This document shows positions 1 through 7,833 of a stretch of DNA of 60,144 nucleotides, piece after piece; position 1 is the stretch's first letter, and every line of letters starts with the position of its first letter. Made by a program: the position numbers and the translations under genes. Under the pieces are notes generated by a model. The model worked only from the letters and a program-made list of their open reading frames with translations. It searched no databases and had not been told where the DNA came from. This DNA comes from Bacillota bacterium. GTDB lineage: Bacteria; Bacillota; Clostridia; Lachnospirales; Lachnospiraceae. The DNA is taken from assembly GCA_029224465.1 (NCBI GenBank), contig JAQXUQ010000009.1, positions 1 through 60,144 of the forward strand. Reading direction: 5' to 3'.

Positions 1-612
1 GCCCATGTTCCAGTTGGGATTGTTGAGCGCCTGTGCAGCATGCATGCCGACAAGCTCCTCACGCTTCTTTCCGCGGAAAGTTCCGCCGGAACAGGTCAGC
101 AGGATTTTACGGATTCTGTGCCTCGGCTCTCCGTTCATGCACTGGAAAATCGCGCTGTGTTCGGAGTCGACAGGAAGCAGCGATACACCAGCCTCCTTCA
201 CCGCGGGCATAATCAGATGTCCTGCCGCTACCAGCGTCTCCTTGTTGGCAAGCGCAATTGTCTTACCGCAGCGGATCGCTTCCAGCGTCGGACGAATACC
301 GATCATGCCGACAACCGCGTTCAGAAAGATGTCGTAATCCGGAAGCGCCGCTTCCTCGAGCAGTCCCTCCATCGAGCAGACGACACGGACCGGAAGATCG
401 CGGACGAGCTCTCTGACTTCGCCCGCCGCCTTTTCATCCCACATACAGACAACCTTCGGATGAAACTCGCGGATCTGCTCTTCCATCCGCTTCGCGTTCC
501 GGCCGGCCGCGAGAGCCGTAACCTCCAGTTCCTCCGGATACGTGCGGACAATATCCAGCGTCTGTGTACCGATGGAACCCGTGGAACCGATAATCACCAG
601 TCGTTTTTTCAC
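1..612 (-). CDS. dxr: 1-deoxy-D-xylulose 5-phosphate reductoisomerase (N-terminal part, runs off the window)
   Basis: Second enzyme of the MEP isoprenoid pathway: NADPH-dependent rearrangement and reduction of DXP to MEP in the cytoplasm. The minus strand reads from a GTG start with the N-terminal NADPH-binding motif GSTGSIGTQTLDIV, and later NKETLVAAGH and PVDSEHSAIFQ, which are family hallmarks. About 204 codons are visible; the C-terminal half lies beyond base 1. The start was chosen because AAAGGG precedes the GTG and the residues after it match family N-termini (KKRLVIIGSTGSIG). It follows cdsA with a gap of about 37 bases, so it is the distal end of the pyrH-frr-uppS-cdsA-dxr operon. 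Confidence 0.95.
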   Translation of the reverse strand, partial: MKKRLVIIGSTGSIGTQTLDIVRTYPEELEVTALAAGRNAKRMEEQIREFHPKVVCMWDEKAAGEVRELVRDLPVRVVCSMEGLLEEAALPDYDIFLNAVVGMIGIRPTLEAIRCGKTIALANKETLVAAGHLIMPAVKEAGVSLLPVDSEHSAIFQCMNGEPRHRIRKILLTCSGGTFRGKKREELVGMHAAQALNNPNWNMG

Positions 613-649
613 AACAAACCCTTTCTTTTCGTGTCCCGCCGCATGCGCG

Positions 650-1507
650 TCAGCGCAGAACCGTCAGAAGCAGAACGCCCAGATAATAAATTGCCGGCGC
701 TGTAAATATAATACTGTCGAAACGGTCCATGATTCCCCCGTGACCGGGGATGATCTTTCCGTAATCTTTGATATTGTGGTTGCGCTTGATCGCGGAAGCA
801 GCAAGATCTCCGGTCATGCTGATGATGCTGCCCGCAATGCCGATAATAATGAATTCGGCCATGAAATCCGTGCCGGGATAGAGCATCCTTACGACCGCTG
901 CCGCGCCTGCACACAGCGCCGTGCCGCCCGCAATGCCACCGATCGCACCTTCCCAGGTCTTTTTCGGAGACAGGACCGGCGCCATCTTATGCCGGCCGCA
1001 GAGTCTTCCGACTGCCCACGCACATGTATCGCAGATCCAGGAGCAGAAAAAGATGAGTGCGTAAACAAATCGTCCGGCAGGCAGAAAAATCGAGCGGTAG
1101 ATGCATGAAATCATGATCGGAATGTACAAAAACGCGAACACGGAACCGATGACCTGCGCCGCTTCATACTTCGGAAACGTAAAAACATAAATTCCCATGT
1201 TCACAAAGAACACGCCGAAAATACACAGAAGCGCCAGTGTATTCGCCTCTGATACAAAGCGGTCCGTGTTGTCCTTCATGCTAAGATACACGAGCAGCAC
1301 CCAGTAGACCGCGGCAAAGACTTCTCCTGTTACTTCCAGAACATTGAAGCGCTTATCTTTCTCATGAACCTGCAGCACCCTTGTCATCTCATAGAAGCCA
1401 ATCATCGAGCAGACAGCAAGCACCGCCGCAAGCGGGATGCCGCCCGCAAGTCCCAGCGTAACCGCGAGAATGAAGATGACAACGCCGCTGATAATCCTTT
1501 GTTTCAC
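650..1507 (-). CDS. cdsA: Phosphatidate cytidylyltransferase
   Basis: Makes CDP-diacylglycerol from phosphatidic acid and CTP, the branch point for phospholipid synthesis. It acts as an integral membrane enzyme. The 285-residue protein has about seven or eight hydrophobic segments and ends with the family signature: SAIKRN, KDYGKIIPGHGG and DRFDS near residues 230-265. Its start overlaps the uppS stop by 4 bases (ATGA), implying translational coupling. The order uppS-cdsA-dxr is classic in Firmicutes and Proteobacteria. Confidence 0.95.
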   Translation of the reverse strand: MKQRIISGVVIFILAVTLGLAGGIPLAAVLAVCSMIGFYEMTRVLQVHEKDKRFNVLEVTGEVFAAVYWVLLVYLSMKDNTDRFVSEANTLALLCIFGVFFVNMGIYVFTFPKYEAAQVIGSVFAFLYIPIMISCIYRSIFLPAGRFVYALIFFCSWICDTCAWAVGRLCGRHKMAPVLSPKKTWEGAIGGIAGGTALCAGAAAVVRMLYPGTDFMAEFIIIGIAGSIISMTGDLAASAIKRNHNIKDYGKIIPGHGGIMDRFDSIIFTAPAIYYLGVLLLTVLR

Positions 1508-2223
1508 TGCGTCAGACCTCCGAATCTTCTCTCCCTGTGGTTATACGCGTCCACTGCCTTTTCAAGCTCTTCCTTTGTAAAGTCCGGCCACGCCGTATCC
1601 GTAAAATACATTTCGGAATACGAAAGCTGCCACATCAGAAAGTTCGAAAGCCGCTCTTCACCGCAGGTGCGGATGAGCAGATCCGGATCCGGAATACCCG
1701 CGGTATCCAGCTCATCCGAAATTGTCTCTTCCGTAATATCCTCAGGCTGCAGTTCTCCTGAAGCCGCCTTCTGTGCGATCTTCCGGACGGCACGCGTCAT
1801 CTCGTCCCTCGATCCGTAATTAATCGCGATCTGGAATCCGATACCGGTATTATTCTTCGTAGCCTCTTCGAGCGTGCGGATCGAATCCTGCAGATCCGGA
1901 TCCAGCCTTGTCTTGTCCCCGATCACACGGATCCGCACATTGTTCTTCGCGCATTTGGCGAGCGATGTCTTCATATAGGTGCGGAGCAGGTTCATCAGCG
2001 CCTTTACCTCCGCGCCGGGCCGCGTCCAGTTTTCCGTAGAAAACGCGTATACGGTCAGATAACGGATTCCCATGTGATCCGCGTCTTCGAGTATCTGTTC
2101 GACGACCTTCGCTCCCTGCGCGTGTCCCATCGTGCGCGGCAGCCCTCTCTTTTTCGCCCAGCGTCCGTTGCCGTCCATGATAATCGCGACATGCGCCGGA
2201 ATCTTTCTCTGTGTATCAGCCAT
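1504..2223 (-). CDS. uppS: Isoprenyl transferase (undecaprenyl diphosphate synthase)
   Basis: Condenses isopentenyl diphosphates onto farnesyl diphosphate to give the C55 lipid carrier used for peptidoglycan and surface polymers. It is a cytoplasmic, membrane-associated enzyme. The 239-residue protein has the catalytic IIMDGNGRWAKKRGLPR block near residue 14, TVYAFSTENW, and the C-terminal PDLLIRTCGEERLSNFL motif, all cis-prenyltransferase signatures. The length is typical. The start has AAGGA six bases upstream. It is followed by cdsA with a 4-base overlap. Confidence 0.96.
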   Translation of the reverse strand: MADTQRKIPAHVAIIMDGNGRWAKKRGLPRTMGHAQGAKVVEQILEDADHMGIRYLTVYAFSTENWTRPGAEVKALMNLLRTYMKTSLAKCAKNNVRIRVIGDKTRLDPDLQDSIRTLEEATKNNTGIGFQIAINYGSRDEMTRAVRKIAQKAASGELQPEDITEETISDELDTAGIPDPDLLIRTCGEERLSNFLMWQLSYSEMYFTDTAWPDFTKEELEKAVDAYNHRERRFGGLTQ

Positions 2224-2262
2224 TCTGCATCCTTCCCGCTTCCGCAGGCAGACCGCCTTTGA

Positions 2263-2820
2263 TCAGACAGTCATCAGCTCCTTCTGCTTGTTGTCGATCA
2301 TCGCGTCGACCTGCTTAATATACTTGTCGGTAACCTTCTGCAGCTCGTCTGTCAGATCGGCAATGACATCTTCGGAGACTTCGCCGGCCTTCTTCTGCTT
2401 CTTGAAATCCTCGTTTCCGTCTCTGCGGATATTGCGGATGGCGTTCTTGGCTTCCTCACCTTTCTTCCGGACATCCTTGACCAGCTCTTTACGTCTGTCC
2501 TCTGTCAGCTCCGGGAAAACAAGCCTGACCGTCGTCGCGTCCGGCGTCGGATTAATGCCGATGTCGGACATGTTGATTGCGCGCACGATATCCTTGACAA
2601 GATTCTTGTCCCAGGGCTGAATCTGGATGATTCTCGCTTCCGGAACCGAAATGTTCGCCACCTGCTGGAGCGGTGTCGGCGTTCCGTAATAATCCACGCG
2701 GATGCGGTCCAGCACATGCGGGTTCGCACGGCCTGCCCTTACGGCAGCCAGCTCCGTTTCGAGGAAATTCACCGCTTTCGTCATCTTCTCTTCGTAAACC
2801 CTGATCTTCTCGTTTGCCAT
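2263..2820 (-). CDS. frr: Ribosome recycling factor
   Basis: Splits post-termination ribosomes together with EF-G. The 185-residue protein has the canonical length and hallmark segments: KAVNFLETELAAVRAGRANP at residues 14-33, then RVDYYGTPTPLQQVANIS, and RRDGNEDFKKQKK in the second helical region. It lies 18 bases downstream of pyrH, the usual Firmicutes pairing. Confidence 0.97.
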   Translation of the reverse strand: MANEKIRVYEEKMTKAVNFLETELAAVRAGRANPHVLDRIRVDYYGTPTPLQQVANISVPEARIIQIQPWDKNLVKDIVRAINMSDIGINPTPDATTVRLVFPELTEDRRKELVKDVRKKGEEAKNAIRNIRRDGNEDFKKQKKAGEVSEDVIADLTDELQKVTDKYIKQVDAMIDNKQKELMTV

Positions 2821-2838
2821 AATGTAACCTCCCTGAAA

Positions 2839-3537
2839 TCAGTCCACTGTAATCGTTGTACCGTTGAAGTCGCCGGATGCCGCCCTGATAATGCCGTCCT
2901 TTTCATTCAGATCAAAGATGCGAAGGGGCATCTTGTTATCCCTTGCAAGAATCGATGCCGTCATGTCGATGACCTGCAGATTCCTGCTGATCACATCGTC
3001 AATGGACAGCCTGTCAAAGCGAACCGCGTTTTTGTTCTTCGCGGGATCGCTGTCATAGACACCGTCGATGTTCTTCGCCATCAGGACAGCGTCCGCGTCC
3101 ACCTCAATGGCGCGCAGCAGGACGCCCGTATCAGTCGAAAAATACGGATGTCCGGTTCCGCACGCAAAAAACACGACAATGTTCCGCTCAAAATACTTAT
3201 TCGCCCGGTCCTTCGAGAAAAGCTTCGTAAAACCGCCGATTTCAAACGGCGTCAGAATGTTCGTCATCATGCCCTCGCCGCGGAAAATTTCCGATACATA
3301 TATGCAGTTCATGACCGTCGCGAGCATCCCGATCTGATCGGACTTCACGCGGTCGATTTCCGTACCTGTGCGTCCTCTCCAGAAATTGCCGCCGCCGATG
3401 ACGACGCCTACCTGTGTCCCCTTGTCTACAAGGGTCTTCACCTGCAGCGCGACGCCGCGGACCGTCTCCTCGTCAAATCCGGTTCCCTTGCTGCCTGCCA
3501 GCGCTTCTCCGCTGAGTTTCAGGATAATTCTGCTCAT
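2839..3537 (-). CDS. pyrH: UMP kinase
   Basis: Phosphorylates UMP to UDP with ATP, feeding pyrimidine nucleotide synthesis; cytoplasmic hexamer of the amino-acid-kinase fold. The 232-residue protein shows LKLSGEAL at the N-terminus, VIGGGNFWRG, and HPYFSTDTGVLLRA, as in PyrH. The usual tsf-rpsB genes do not precede it: the upstream neighbour is the divergent typA. Here pyrH is therefore the first gene of its operon, with its own promoter about 75-105 bases upstream of the start codon. Confidence 0.96.
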   Translation of the reverse strand: MSRIILKLSGEALAGSKGTGFDEETVRGVALQVKTLVDKGTQVGVVIGGGNFWRGRTGTEIDRVKSDQIGMLATVMNCIYVSEIFRGEGMMTNILTPFEIGGFTKLFSKDRANKYFERNIVVFFACGTGHPYFSTDTGVLLRAIEVDADAVLMAKNIDGVYDSDPAKNKNAVRFDRLSIDDVISRNLQVIDMTASILARDNKMPLRIFDLNEKDGIIRAASGDFNGTTITVD

Positions 3538-3611
3538 GATAATATCCGGTCCCTTCTGCCGGTTTAACGGCCTGCATTAAATTCGAATCGGAAGACTTCC
3601 GAATCAAAACA

Positions 3612-3640
3612 ATCTTACCATATCTACCAAGGGGTATCAA
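3612..3640 (-). promoter_or_regulatory. Sigma-A-type promoter for pyrH operon
   Basis: On the minus strand TTGATA and TAAGAT are separated by exactly 17 bases, in the divergent region between pyrH and typA. Transcription would start near 3605, inside a short palindrome (TCGGAAG-A-CTTCCGA, 3589-3602) that could be an operator or leader hairpin. Inferred from consensus only. Confidence 0.55.
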
Positions 3641-3665
3641 AGAATTGTCTCCTTTTTTTCATCCG

Positions 3666-3694
3666 TTGCATAAAGGCCGTTTCAATGTTAAAAT
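3666..3694 (+). promoter_or_regulatory. Promoter for typA
   Basis: TTGCAT and TAAAAT are separated by 17 bases. The -10 lies about 70 bases before the typA start codon. It is divergent from, and does not overlap, the pyrH promoter. Confidence 0.5.
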
Positions 3695-3765
3695 AGATCG
3701 GTTTTATTGTAGAAGAGCAAACAGATGTTCATTCATCGAGGCAATTAGTAAAGAGGTTTCTGACG

Positions 3766-5613
3766 ATGAAAAGAGAAGACGTAAGAAATGTCGCGATTAT
3801 TGCCCATGTCGACCACGGCAAAACAACACTTGTCGACGGGCTTCTGCGCCAGAGCGGTGTTTTCCGCGAGAATCAGGCAGTTGTGGACCGGGTCATGGAT
3901 TCCGGCGCGATCGAGCGTGAGCGCGGCATCACAATTACCAGTAAAAATACTGCCGTGAATTACAACGGCGTGAAAATCAACATTCTGGACACCCCCGGCC
4001 ACGCGGACTTCGGCGGTGAAGTCGAGCGTGTCCTCAAAATGGTGGACGGCGTTGTCCTTGTCGTCGACGCGTTTGAGGGACCGATGCCGCAGACAAGATT
4101 TGTTTTGTCCAAGGCGATGGCCCTCGGCCTTTCGATCATTGTCTGCATCAACAAGATCGACCGCCCCGGCGCGCGGCCGACGCAGGTCATTGACGAAGTT
4201 CTCGAGCTTCTAATGGACCTCGGCGCGAATGACGAGCAGCTGGACTGCCCGTTTGTTTTCGCTTCCGCTAAAAGCGGAATCGCCACGCTCGACCTCGGCA
4301 GCCCGGGAGTTTCCATGAAGCCTCTGTTCGAGACCATCATCAACCACATTCCGGCTCCCGAGGGAGATCCGGACGCGCCGACGCAGGTACTGATCTCCAC
4401 GATCGACTACAACGAGTATGTCGGACGGATCGGCATCGGCAAAGTATCCAATGGCACGATCAAGGTCGGTCAGGATGTCGTCCTTGTCAACCATCATGAC
4501 CATGACAAGCTTGTCAAGTGCAAAATCAACACACTGTATGAGTTTGAAGGCCTGCAGAAGGTTCCGGTACAGGAAGCGAGAATGGGCTCGATCGTTGCCA
4601 TCTCCGGTATTGACGAGCTGCATATCGGCGACACAATCTGCGGTCCCGAAAAGGTAGAAGCCATTCCGTTCCCCAAGATCGAGGATCCCACGATTTCGAT
4701 GACCTTCTGTGTCAACGACTCTCCGCTTGCCGGAAAGGACGGAAAGTATATTACGTCCCGCCATATCCGCGAAAGACTGATGCGCGAGCTGAATACCGAT
4801 GTGTCCCTTCGTGTGGAGGATACCGATTCGACCGATACCTTCAAGGTCTCCGGCCGCGGCGAACTGCATCTTTCGGTTCTGATCGAGACGATGCGCCGCG
4901 AAGGATATGAGTTCGCGGTCTCCAAGGCGGAAGTCATCTATCACTATGATGAAAACGGCAAAAAGCTCGAGCCGATCGAGGAGGCCATCATCGATGTGCC
5001 GGAAGAGTTCGCGGGCAATGTCATTCAGGAGCTCGGCCGCAGAAAGGGTGAGCTGATCAACATGGGCAAAGCCAACGGCGGTTACACAAGGCTGGAGTTC
5101 CATATTCCTTCCAGAGGACTAATCGGTTACCGCGGTATGTTCATGACAGATACCAAGGGAAACGGCATCCTGAATACGATTTTCCTGGATTATGAGCCGT
5201 ACAAGGGGGATATCGCATACAGAAAGACAGGTTCCCTGATCGCGTTTGAATCCGGCACTGCGGTTACCTACGGACTGTATAATGCGCAGGAGCGCGGCGT
5301 CCTGTTCATCGGCGCAGGCGAAGAGGTTTACTCCGGCATGATCATCGGCCAGTCCGCAAAATCCGAAGATGTCGAAGTCAATGTCTGCAAGACCAAGCAT
5401 CTGACCAATACGCGTACCTCTTCTTCCGATGAGGCGCTTCGTCTTGTTCCGCCCAGAATCATGTCGCTGGAACAGGCGATCGAATATGTTGATACGGACG
5501 AGCTTCTGGAAGTCACGCCGAAGCATCTGCGTCTTAGAAAGAAGATTCTGGATCCCCGCCTGAGAAAGCGCGCGAACATCGCGGCGAATATGAAGGCGCA
5601 GGCGCAGGGGTAA
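3766..5613 (+). CDS. typA: Ribosome-associated GTPase TypA/BipA
   Basis: Translational GTPase related to EF-G and LepA. It binds the 70S ribosome and supports 50S assembly and stress or cold growth. The 615-residue protein has the P-loop [19 protein letters not shown] near residue 12, switch [18 protein letters not shown], and the [10 protein letters not shown] motif. EF-G-like domains II, III and V and the BipA-specific C-terminal domain follow ([31 protein letters not shown]). AAAGAGG lies nine bases before the ATG. It is a single-gene unit with its own promoter and a strong terminator. Confidence 0.97.
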   Translation: MKREDVRNVAIIAHVDHGKTTLVDGLLRQSGVFRENQAVVDRVMDSGAIERERGITITSKNTAVNYNGVKINILDTPGHADFGGEVERVLKMVDGVVLVVDAFEGPMPQTRFVLSKAMALGLSIIVCINKIDRPGARPTQVIDEVLELLMDLGANDEQLDCPFVFASAKSGIATLDLGSPGVSMKPLFETIINHIPAPEGDPDAPTQVLISTIDYNEYVGRIGIGKVSNGTIKVGQDVVLVNHHDHDKLVKCKINTLYEFEGLQKVPVQEARMGSIVAISGIDELHIGDTICGPEKVEAIPFPKIEDPTISMTFCVNDSPLAGKDGKYITSRHIRERLMRELNTDVSLRVEDTDSTDTFKVSGRGELHLSVLIETMRREGYEFAVSKAEVIYHYDENGKKLEPIEEAIIDVPEEFAGNVIQELGRRKGELINMGKANGGYTRLEFHIPSRGLIGYRGMFMTDTKGNGILNTIFLDYEPYKGDIAYRKTGSLIAFESGTAVTYGLYNAQERGVLFIGAGEEVYSGMIIGQSAKSEDVEVNVCKTKHLTNTRTSSSDEALRLVPPRIMSLEQAIEYVDTDELLEVTPKHLRLRKKILDPRLRKRANIAANMKAQAQG

Positions 5614-5650
5614 ACCGAACGCCGCTTCTATTTCAGTAATGACATAGCGC

Positions 5651-5693
5651 GGGCGCATACCGCATGAACAAACCATTCATGCGGTATGCGCCC
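5651..5693. terminator. Bidirectional terminator between typA and mgtE
   Basis: Perfect 18-bp inverted repeat (GGGCGCATACCGCATGAA and its complement) with a 7-base loop and a T-rich flank on the plus side. It sits between the convergent stop codons of typA and mgtE, so it can serve both. Confidence 0.85.
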
Positions 5694-5704
5694 GTGCTTT
5701 CATT

Positions 5705-7069
5705 TTACAGATGAAGTACATGCGTTGCGATCTGGAAATAAGTCAGCAGCGAAACCGCATCGACGATCGTCGTTATCAGAGGCGATGCCATGACCGCGGG
5801 ATCCAGATGAATCCTGTCCGCCAGAAGCGGCAGGCAGCAGCCGATGAACTTCGCGAATATAACAACGACGACCAGCGTCAGGCAGACAATGGCTGCGATT
5901 TCCATCGGAATCCTGTCAACAATCAGAAGCTTGACAAAATTGACCGCGGCAAGAGTTACACCGCACATAACAGCTACGCGAAGCTCTTTCCAGATTGCCT
6001 TCGGCAGCTCCCGGAACTCCACTTCATCCAGGGAGAGCGCGCGGATAATCGAAACCGAAGCCTGCGAGCCGGCATTTCCGCCCGTATCCATCAGCATCGG
6101 AATGTATGCAGTCAAAACAACATAAGACGCAAGCGCCTTTTCATAACTGGTAATGATTGCCCCGGTGAACGTCGCCGAAATCATCAGGAGCAGAAGCCAG
6201 GGCATCCGGTGTTTGTAAGTTTCGAAAATCGAAGTCTTGAAGTACGTCTTGTCGGAAGGCACAATCGCGGCCATCTTCTCGATATCTTCGGTGGCTTCCT
6301 CTTCCATGATATCGACTACGTCGTCGATTGTGATGATACCGACCATCCGCTTTTCGCCGTCAACAACAGGCATTGCCGTAAAGTCGTACTTCTGCAGCAT
6401 CTTCGCTGCTTCTTCCTGATCGTCCGTCGTTTCAATGCAGACGACATTCTCATTCATGAAATCACCGATGATCTCTTCCTGTTTGTGGATCAGAAGATAC
6501 CGGAGCGCTACGGTTCCGACCAGCACTCTTTCCTTGTCAAGCACATACAAAATGTTGACCGTTTCCGAATCGATCCCGATATCCCGGATCCGGTTGATTG
6601 CGTCTGCAACGGTCATGTTTTCCCGCAGATCCACGAACTCGACCGTCATAACAGAGCCGGCCGAATCCTCCGGGTAACGCAGCAGATGGTTAATGTCCGC
6701 CCGCGTGTCCGGCCGCGCGTTCGCAAGAATTTTCTTTACGACGTTGGCTGGCATTTCTTCCAGAAGGTCCGTCGCGTCATCGGCCATCAGATTATCAATA
6801 ATGTTCGCGGATTCCTTATCGGACAGGGACCGGATAATATACTGCTGGTCATCGATCTCGAGTTGCGCGAAAACATCCGCCGCCATGCTCTTGGGCAATA
6901 TCCGGAACATCTTGAGGGAATCCTCATCCTCGAGATCATCCATGACCGCCGCAATATCCGCAGCCTGCATGTCGGCACAGGTCTGTCTGAATTTCGTGTA
7001 CTGCTTGGTCTCCAGAAGGTTGACCAGCAGTTCTTCGTTCTTCTGCTCTTCCTCTTCTCTGGTTTCCAT
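5705..7069 (-). CDS. mgtE: Magnesium transporter MgtE
   Basis: Mg2+ channel of the plasma membrane, gated by cytoplasmic Mg2+ sensing. The 454-residue protein has an acidic N-terminal MgtE_N superhelical domain (about residues 15-130, including MADDATDLLEEMP). A pair of CBS domains follows (about 135-260, with VGTVALRYLL and MVGIITIDDVVDIMEEE). Five membrane helices come after residue 285, with the pore-lining MDTGGNAGSQASVSIIRAL motif. It starts 27 bases after yigZ. I saw no M-box leader, so expression probably follows the upstream operon promoter. Confidence 0.96.
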   Translation of the reverse strand: METREEEEQKNEELLVNLLETKQYTKFRQTCADMQAADIAAVMDDLEDEDSLKMFRILPKSMAADVFAQLEIDDQQYIIRSLSDKESANIIDNLMADDATDLLEEMPANVVKKILANARPDTRADINHLLRYPEDSAGSVMTVEFVDLRENMTVADAINRIRDIGIDSETVNILYVLDKERVLVGTVALRYLLIHKQEEIIGDFMNENVVCIETTDDQEEAAKMLQKYDFTAMPVVDGEKRMVGIITIDDVVDIMEEEATEDIEKMAAIVPSDKTYFKTSIFETYKHRMPWLLLLMISATFTGAIITSYEKALASYVVLTAYIPMLMDTGGNAGSQASVSIIRALSLDEVEFRELPKAIWKELRVAVMCGVTLAAVNFVKLLIVDRIPMEIAAIVCLTLVVVVIFAKFIGCCLPLLADRIHLDPAVMASPLITTIVDAVSLLTYFQIATHVLHL

Positions 7070-7096
7070 CTCATACCCCCTTCTGCCGCGCAGCGT

Positions 7097-7726
7097 TTAT
7101 TCCGGAAAACCGAAATAACCTCTGCCCGATGATGTAATGACAATCCTGCCGTATCCTGCTCCTTCAAGTGCTTTCCGTATTTCACCGGTTTCGGATAACG
7201 GAACCGTAATTTTCATAGATACACGGTCGGTATATTCCGGATCCGTGCCGGCAATTCCTTTCTGTTTCAGAAGATAGCTGACCTGATCCAGCAAAGCATA
7301 GTCCATCGTCAAAGAAAGGATTTCTCCTTCCCGCATTCTGGCGAGTCCCGCGTCTGCAAGCGCCGCTTTTGCGGCTTCCGTATACGCCCTTGTAAGGCCG
7401 CCGGTTCCAAGCAGCGTTCCGCCGAAATATCTGGTTACGGCGATCAGAACATTCGCGGCCGCGGCTCCGTCCAGCACCTTCAGAATCGGCAGTCCTGCCG
7501 TGCCGGAGGGTTCTCCGTCATCCGATGCCTTCCGGTCCATGCGGTCCGCGCCGAGAACATATGCATAGCAGTGATGTCTCGCGTCATAATATTTGCTGCG
7601 GACCCCGGAAAGGATCTCCCTGATTTCTTCGTGCGTCGTAACCGGGAAAGCCTGTCCTATGAATCTTGATTTCTTTTCTTCGTAAATTCCGCTGCCGCAG
7701 CCCCGAATCGTATAATATTCCGTCAC
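7097..7726 (-). CDS. YigZ/IMPACT-family protein
   Basis: Conserved cytoplasmic protein of the YigZ (UPF0029/IMPACT) family, whose eukaryotic members modulate GCN2; the bacterial role is not settled. Hallmarks are KSRFIGQAFPV, YDARHHCYAYVLG, SDDGEPSGTAGLPIL and VTRYFGGTLLGTGGLTRAY in the N-terminal domain, and a C-terminal EF-G-like domain (LDQVSYLLKQKGI). The reading frame extends to 7804. I place the start at a GTG with AGGGAG seven to eight bases upstream, giving 209 residues, normal for the family. It sits between the PBP gene and mgtE. Confidence 0.85.
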   Translation of the reverse strand: MTEYYTIRGCGSGIYEEKKSRFIGQAFPVTTHEEIREILSGVRSKYYDARHHCYAYVLGADRMDRKASDDGEPSGTAGLPILKVLDGAAAANVLIAVTRYFGGTLLGTGGLTRAYTEAAKAALADAGLARMREGEILSLTMDYALLDQVSYLLKQKGIAGTDPEYTDRVSMKITVPLSETGEIRKALEGAGYGRIVITSSGRGYFGFPE

Positions 7727-7833
7727 TAAGGTTCTCCCTGTCACCTGCGCGTATTCCGCTGAGGCGTTGCACGGCACCATTCTACTGCGGTGTCCGCACA
7801 GCACCGCTCTGCCGAGGCGTTCGCGCGGCGGCT

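Noticed and set aside
7070-7096. M-box Mg2+ riboswitch before mgtE
   Set aside because: The intergenic gap is too short.
5711-7132. 473-codon plus-strand frame opposite mgtE
   Set aside because: It is antisense to a clear mgtE, has no ribosome-binding site and reads as Arg/Asp/His-rich non-protein-like sequence.
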